Assembly: GCF_011927825.1 (NCBI RefSeq)
Contig: NZ_JAATJI010000001.1
Span: 2,170,001-2,234,000 of the forward strand
Length of the DNA: 64,000 nucleotides
Source of the DNA: Polymorphobacter fuscus
Lineage (GTDB): Bacteria; Pseudomonadota; Alphaproteobacteria; Sphingomonadales; Sphingomonadaceae
Reading direction: 5' to 3'
A model generated the notes under the pieces. It saw only the letters and a program-made list of their open reading frames with translations. It had not been told where the DNA came from and made no database searches. Shown in pieces: positions 59,837-64,000 of this stretch (position 1 is the first letter of the stretch; every line of letters begins with the position of its first letter). Position numbers and translations under genes: made by a program.

Positions 59837-62448
59837 TATTTCGCCAGGACGGCGGCGATCTGGCTGCCGCGCGCGGCCTTCAGCGCCACGCATTGGCCGA
59901 TCCGCTCCTTGGTCTGCGACAATTCGAGGTCGCCGCCGCCCAGGATGGCGAGGTTCGGGCGCACCAGCGCCTCGACACGATCGACATCGGCCGGGGTGCA
60001 ATAGCCGTTGTAGAAGCCGATGATGCCGGCACGCGCAAAGCCTGGGAAGCTTTCGACGACGCGGGTGAAGTTCTTCGACACAAAGGCCACGGTGGCGTCG
60101 CGCGCTGCCGGATTGGCAGCAAGGCTCGACAGGACTCCGGTCCGTTCCAGACTCTGCAGGTCGTCGCCCATCGCCAGTTGCTGGACATGGGCGATGGTCG
60201 CTGCATCCTCTACGCGGCCCAGTGCCCGCGACGCCTGGGTCCGGAACAGCGGATCGGCGGACTTGACCAGCACCGGCCACAGCCGGTCGATGAAGCCGCG
60301 GCCGCCGTCCTGCACCGCCACCGCAAGGCCGGTGCTGCGGAACGCCGGGGCAAGCGCTGCGGGGTTTCCCGCCAGCAGGGCATCGACCGCAGTGACGAGT
60401 TGCTTGCGCACCGCCGGGTCGCGCGCTTCGAGCGCCACCAGCGGCAGCAACGATTCGCGCAGCGCCGCGGTTTCGGCGCTTTCGCCCGGCGCCATCGCCA
60501 CCGCCGGGTCGAACCCGATGGTGGTGAGGCGCGGCGTGTAGAGCCGAGCCATGATGCGCCGGTAGGCGGGAATTTCCGCAGGCGTCAGCATGGTCGCGCG
60601 CAGCCCGTACAGCTTGTTGCCGAGCAGCACGGCCGCCAGCCGTTCCGGATTGCCGGCGAGCGCTTCGGCGGCGCGCATGACGGTGGCGAAATCGGCGCGG
60701 CCGGCGGCAAAGTCCGCCCACAGGCTGTCGGCGAAGGCCATGGCGTCGCGGCCGGGCAAGGTCGGCGCCGCCGCGATCAGCCTGTCCCAGCCGGCCTGGT
60801 CGAGGCTGAACCGGTAATAGCCGGCGCCATCGGCGTTGGGCATCAGCGCCGGGGTGGTGCCGATCAGCGGCGGCAGTGTCGCGGTCGGTGTCGTCAGCAG
60901 CGTCGCCGCCCGGCCTTCGCCGCGCGACAGCGTCACCGGGATCGACCAGAGCCGTGCCATCTTGTCGGTCGCCACGCCGAGCGGCACATAGCGTGACTGG
61001 GCAAGGGTGATGGCCTTCGGTGTATCGGCCACGGTGATCAGCGGCACGCCCGTCTGGTCGGTGAAGGTGCGCAGCGCCGGCACCAGATCGGGGTTGCCTG
61101 CCGCCTCGCCGACCGAGGCAAAGAAATCCTCGGCGGTCGCATTCTTGTAGGCATAGCGATCGAGGTGGAGCTGGACGCCCTTGCGGAAGTTTTCCGGCCC
61201 GACAAAGGCCTCGAACATCGAAACCGTCTGCGCACCCTTGAGGTAGGTGATCGAATCGAAGGCGCTGATGACCTGGTCGTTGCGATCGATGGTCTGGCGG
61301 ATCGGCCGGCCGCGGCCGAGCGAATCGGTGTTCATCGCGGAAAAGGCTTCGTCGAGCTCGCCGGCGGCGATGCCGAGGTCGGGACGCCAGCGGTTGCTGG
61401 CCTTGTTGCCCATCCACTCGGCGAAGCTCTCGTTGAGCCAGATATCGGTCCACCACGTCGGCGTCACCAGATCCCCGAACCATTGATGCGCCGATTCATG
61501 CGCCACGACGACGCCGAAGCGGCGCAACTGGCTGGGCGGTGCCGCAGGATCGAGCAGGATCAGCGTGTCCTGGTAAAGGATCAGCCCGGCATTCTCCATG
61601 GCGCCGCCCTGGACCGGCGAGGCGATGAAATCGAGCTTTTCATACGGGTAGGGGCTTTGGAAATAGTCTTCGAGGATGGCGATGATCTTGGGGGTTTCGG
61701 TCAGTGTGGTCGCCATTCGTGGCGCCTGGCCCTTGGTGGCGATGACGCGGAAATCGAGCGGGGTCTTGCGCACCGCATTGGCAGGGATGGTGGCGCCGGC
61801 GATGTCGAACGGCCCGACGCCGATGGCGACGAGATAGGTCGGCAGCGGCTTGGTCGGCGCAAAGCGGTGCACGGTCATCGCGCCCTTGGGCGATGTGCCG
61901 GTTTCGGGCGCGTTGGCAACGGCCTTGACCGCCGACGGTGCGGTCACGGTGACGGTGAACGGCGTCTTGAACCCCGGTTCGTCGAAGCCGGGAAACATGC
62001 GCCGGGCGTCGAGCGGTTCCATCTGGGTCCAGGCGTACCAGTCCTCGCCGACCTTGGCGCGGAACAGGCCTTCGGCGCCGGTGCGAAAGCCGGTGGTATA
62101 GTCGAATTTCAGCGTGACCTTGCCGGCGGGCAGCGGCGCGGCAAAGTCGAGCTGCGCGACGCCGGAGGGGTCGACTTCGCTGTATCGGGCCGCAACCGTC
62201 CTGCCGCCGGCAGTGGCGGTGGCGCTGGCGACCTTCAGCCCGAGCCCGTGGAGATAGATTCGGCTGGTCGGCGCGGCGACGTCGGCGTCGATCTCGGTAT
62301 GGCCGCTATAGGTCGGCTGGGCGGGGTCGACGGTCAGGTCGAGCCGATACGCCGTGGGGGCGACCCCAGCAGGCAGCTTGCCGAGCGGAATGCCTTCGGC
62401 AAGCGCGGCGGTGGAGGCGAGCAACACGGACAGCGCGAACAGACGCAT
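59833..62448 (-). CDS. M1 family aminopeptidase
   Basis: An 871-residue zinc aminopeptidase with a signal peptide (MRLFALSVLLASTAALAEG), so it acts in the periplasm. The substrate-recognition motif GGAMENAG is at about residues 279-286, and HESAH ... E (HESAHQWFGDLVTPTW, then WLNESFAEW) provides the zinc site at about 315-338; the proton-donor tyrosine is probably in FDSITYLKGA. The C-terminal ERAP1-like helical domain covers about residues 530-870. The ATG at 62448 follows AAGG. It may supply amino acids from external peptides, in keeping with the amidohydrolases and putA elsewhere in the window. Confidence 0.95.
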   Translation of the reverse strand: MRLFALSVLLASTAALAEGIPLGKLPAGVAPTAYRLDLTVDPAQPTYSGHTEIDADVAAPTSRIYLHGLGLKVASATATAGGRTVAARYSEVDPSGVAQLDFAAPLPAGKVTLKFDYTTGFRTGAEGLFRAKVGEDWYAWTQMEPLDARRMFPGFDEPGFKTPFTVTVTAPSAVKAVANAPETGTSPKGAMTVHRFAPTKPLPTYLVAIGVGPFDIAGATIPANAVRKTPLDFRVIATKGQAPRMATTLTETPKIIAILEDYFQSPYPYEKLDFIASPVQGGAMENAGLILYQDTLILLDPAAPPSQLRRFGVVVAHESAHQWFGDLVTPTWWTDIWLNESFAEWMGNKASNRWRPDLGIAAGELDEAFSAMNTDSLGRGRPIRQTIDRNDQVISAFDSITYLKGAQTVSMFEAFVGPENFRKGVQLHLDRYAYKNATAEDFFASVGEAAGNPDLVPALRTFTDQTGVPLITVADTPKAITLAQSRYVPLGVATDKMARLWSIPVTLSRGEGRAATLLTTPTATLPPLIGTTPALMPNADGAGYYRFSLDQAGWDRLIAAAPTLPGRDAMAFADSLWADFAAGRADFATVMRAAEALAGNPERLAAVLLGNKLYGLRATMLTPAEIPAYRRIMARLYTPRLTTIGFDPAVAMAPGESAETAALRESLLPLVALEARDPAVRKQLVTAVDALLAGNPAALAPAFRSTGLAVAVQDGGRGFIDRLWPVLVKSADPLFRTQASRALGRVEDAATIAHVQQLAMGDDLQSLERTGVLSSLAANPAARDATVAFVSKNFTRVVESFPGFARAGIIGFYNGYCTPADVDRVEALVRPNLAILGGGDLELSQTKERIGQCVALKAARGSQIAAVLAKY

Positions 62449-62525
62449 GGGGAACCTTCGACAGAGGAACAAAAGTCTATCGTCACTCTGGCGCGACGGC
62501 GAACGAGCGGCAAGAGCGATGGCCG

Positions 62526-62918
62526 TCAGGCAAACAGCGCCAGCGGATGGCCACGCAACGCCGAATCGCGAGTCAGCAATCGCAGGCCCTCGACCTGCGC
62601 CTGCACCAGCAGCAGCTCGTCGAACGGGTCGCGGTGGGCCATGGGAACCTGCAACTGCGTTGCTGCGTGGCGAGCGGACAGCGGCAAGATCGTCCAGCCG
62701 ATGACATCGACGAAGCGCAGCAGCATCTCCGGCGCGATCACGCCCTTGCGTTGGCCGGACGGGTGAAAGCTGTTCCACTTCAATCGCGTTTCCCACACCG
62801 CGACTGCCGACACCACGGGCACGCCGGCGGCCGATATCGCATTGCGTTCGCCCGGGGTCAGCTCGGCTTCGTCGGTCGCGGCCCAGATGACGACATGCGT
62901 GTCGAGGAGCAGCGTCAA
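62526..62918 (-). CDS. PIN-domain toxin (VapC-like)
   Basis: A 130-residue PIN-domain ribonuclease of the type II toxin-antitoxin kind. The acidic site is complete: D in LLLDTHVVIWAA at residue 6, E in SAVAVWETRLK at about 43, D in HRDPFDELLLVQA at about 97 and D in LLTRDSAL at about 116. It starts with TTG overlapping the antitoxin stop as TTGA, which couples the two and may keep toxin synthesis below that of the antitoxin. It lies between an M1 aminopeptidase gene and the antitoxin gene. Confidence 0.9.
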   Translation of the reverse strand: MTLLLDTHVVIWAATDEAELTPGERNAISAAGVPVVSAVAVWETRLKWNSFHPSGQRKGVIAPEMLLRFVDVIGWTILPLSARHAATQLQVPMAHRDPFDELLLVQAQVEGLRLLTRDSALRGHPLALFA

Positions 62919-63184
62919 TCGTCCAGCCCGAGCAATGCGCGGCTGAACGCCGGATCGTTGAAGTCATCGACCCAGTCACTGCCAACGGGTGCGATACCCA
63001 GTTCCTTGCGGATCCGCGCCGCCTTCTCCCAGTCCACGCCCGTCGGTTCGGCGACGAACGGCATGATGCGCGCCACCGGCTTGCCATGCCGCGTCACCAC
63101 CACCGGTTCGCCGCGTTCGGCTGCCGCCAGCGCGGCGCTGAACCGGGCCTTGGCCTCCCGAACCGACATTTCCATCACGCGCAT
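62915..63184 (-). CDS. Phd/YefM family antitoxin
   Basis: An 89-residue antitoxin: the N-terminal DNA-binding Phd/YefM domain (MSVREAKARFSAALAAAERGEPVVVTRHGKPVARIMPF, about residues 6-43) and a C-terminal toxin-binding tail rich in W, D and E (GSDWVDDFNDPAFSRALLGLDD). Alternative starts are the ATGs at 63175 and 63169; none has a strong ribosome site. It is upstream of and overlapping the PIN toxin, as usual for this combination. Confidence 0.88.
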   Translation of the reverse strand: MRVMEMSVREAKARFSAALAAAERGEPVVVTRHGKPVARIMPFVAEPTGVDWEKAARIRKELGIAPVGSDWVDDFNDPAFSRALLGLDD

Positions 63185-63228
63185 CCCGATTGTGACTACG
63201 CGAGACTACATGTTTGCGCCGCAAAAGG

Positions 63229-64000
63229 CTAGAGGATGAACTTCGACAGATCGGTATCCCGCGCGATCGCGCCGAGTTCGCGTTCGACATAGGCCGCGTC
63301 GATCGTCACCGCGTCACCGGCGCGCTCGCTGGCATCGAAGCTGAGGCCTTCGAGCAGCTTTTCCATCACCGTCTGCAGCCGCCGCGCGCCGATGTTCTCG
63401 ACCGCGTCATTGACCTGTTCGGCGGTGCGCGCGATCGCGTCGATGCCGTCGTCGGTCAGCGTCAGCGTGACGCCTTCGGTGCCAAGCAGCGCCACATATT
63501 GGCGGACCAGCGACGCTTCGGTGTCGGTCAGAATGCGCTTGAAATCCTCATAGGTCAGGCCCTTCAGCTCGACGCGGATCGGCAGCCGGCCCTGGAGTTC
63601 GGGCAGCAGGTCGCTTGGCTTGGACACGTGAAACGCACCCGAGGCGATGAACAGGATATGGTCGGTCTTCACCGGGCCATATTTCGTCGCAACCGTGGTG
63701 CCTTCGATCAGCGGCAGCAGGTCGCGCTGCACGCCCTCGCGGCTGACCGAGCCGCCGCGCACATCGCTGACGGCGATCTTGTCGATCTCGTCGAGAAAGA
63801 CGATGCCATTGTCCTCGGCGCTGCGCACCGCCTCCCGCGCGATGTCCTCGTCATCGAGCCGCTTGTCGGATTCCTCGGCGACAAGAGCTTCCCATGCCGC
63901 CTCGACGCGCATCTTGCGACGCTTGGTCCGGCCGCCCATCGCCTTGCCGAGCATGTCCGACAGGTTGATCATGCCGACCTGGCCGGGCTGCATGCCGGGC
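63229..64000 (-). CDS. hslU: ATP-dependent protease ATPase HslU, C-terminal part
   Basis: The C-terminal 257 or so residues of HslU (ClpY), the hexameric AAA+ unfoldase that feeds HslV. Its 5' part lies beyond the window. The visible part has the end of the I domain ([22 protein letters not shown]), Walker [16 protein letters not shown], sensor [28 protein letters not shown], and the C-terminal [21 protein letters not shown] with the final LSKFIL that inserts into HslV. The frame is intact to its stop. It is 44 bases downstream, in map position, from the antitoxin start and is transcribed towards the toxin-antitoxin pair. Confidence 0.96.
   Translation of the reverse strand, partial: PGMQPGQVGMINLSDMLGKAMGGRTKRRKMRVEAAWEALVAEESDKRLDDEDIAREAVRSAEDNGIVFLDEIDKIAVSDVRGGSVSREGVQRDLLPLIEGTTVATKYGPVKTDHILFIASGAFHVSKPSDLLPELQGRLPIRVELKGLTYEDFKRILTDTEASLVRQYVALLGTEGVTLTLTDDGIDAIARTAEQVNDAVENIGARRLQTVMEKLLEGLSFDASERAGDAVTIDAAYVERELGAIARDTDLSKFIL

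Noticed and set aside
58265..61483. 1,072-codon open frame on the minus strand over aceA, the hydrolase and the aminopeptidase region
   Set aside because: It crosses several well-supported genes in other frames and has the low-complexity R/A/G/P composition of shadow frames.
1..64000. tRNA, rRNA, CRISPR arrays, transposases or prophage genes
   Set aside because: I looked through the intergenic stretches and found no cloverleaf, rRNA-like block, regularly spaced repeats, or transposase, integrase or phage structural motifs. Short structured RNAs could still be missed without a covariance search.

Overview
The window is a dense, GC-rich chromosomal segment of an alphaproteobacterium, most likely a member of the order Sphingomonadales. 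I base this on the gene content: large TonB-dependent receptors, MmcB, DUF1491, a Mrp antiporter with fused A and B subunits, and alphaproteobacterial synteny around hemE. I cannot name the genus from sequence alone. No rRNA, tRNA, CRISPR array or insertion sequence was recognised.

Left part (0-4.5 kb): the 3' end of ftsK, a short FtsW/RodA-like membrane protein, a TauE/SafE permease, then lptB and rpoN.

4.6-14.4 kb is an accessory island: a phosphonate-type ABC transporter (phnD, phnC, phnE), a HAD-IIA phosphatase, a convergent RpiR-family regulator, a TonB-dependent receptor and a Tat-exported phospholipase C. No C-P lyase gene is present. The set reads as a pathway to cleave phospholipids or phosphoesters outside the cell and take up the products; this is inference and the best candidate here for an undescribed system.

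14.5-26.7 kb: a translationally coupled run (M48 protease, DsbA-like protein, membrane protein, alpha/beta hydrolase, lipid kinase), a DUF2254 protein, edd of the Entner-Doudoroff pathway with a divergent MFS transporter, mmcB, a cell wall hydrolase, DUF1491, ptsN and hpf.

26.7-33.5 kb matches the conserved gene order around the replication origin of alphaproteobacteria: dnaQ, coaE, aroE, maf and the kinase-pyrophosphorylase gene run leftwards, and hemE and hemJ run rightwards. The 428-base gap before hemE has a perfect DnaA box inside nested inverted repeats and six GANTC sites, so it is very probably oriC. A small lower-GC islet with a dioxygenase gene separates dnaQ from coaE.

33.7-46.5 kb: a TonB receptor followed by two paralogous secreted amidohydrolases, then an Lrp-type regulator divergent from putA (proline oxidation), a class C beta-lactamase-like hydrolase, an alpha/beta hydrolase and a signal-less THI5/NMT1-like protein. 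Together they suggest uptake and breakdown of peptides or similar amides.

46.5-64 kb: a probable general-stress promoter before a small hydrophilic protein and a short HPF-like protein; the complete mrpA(B)CDEFG operon for Na+/H+ exchange; the glyoxylate shunt (aceB, a RamB/ScfR-like regulator and divergent aceA with repeated TTACAA operator motifs); another hydrolase; an M1 aminopeptidase; a PIN/Phd toxin-antitoxin pair; and hslU, cut by the window edge.
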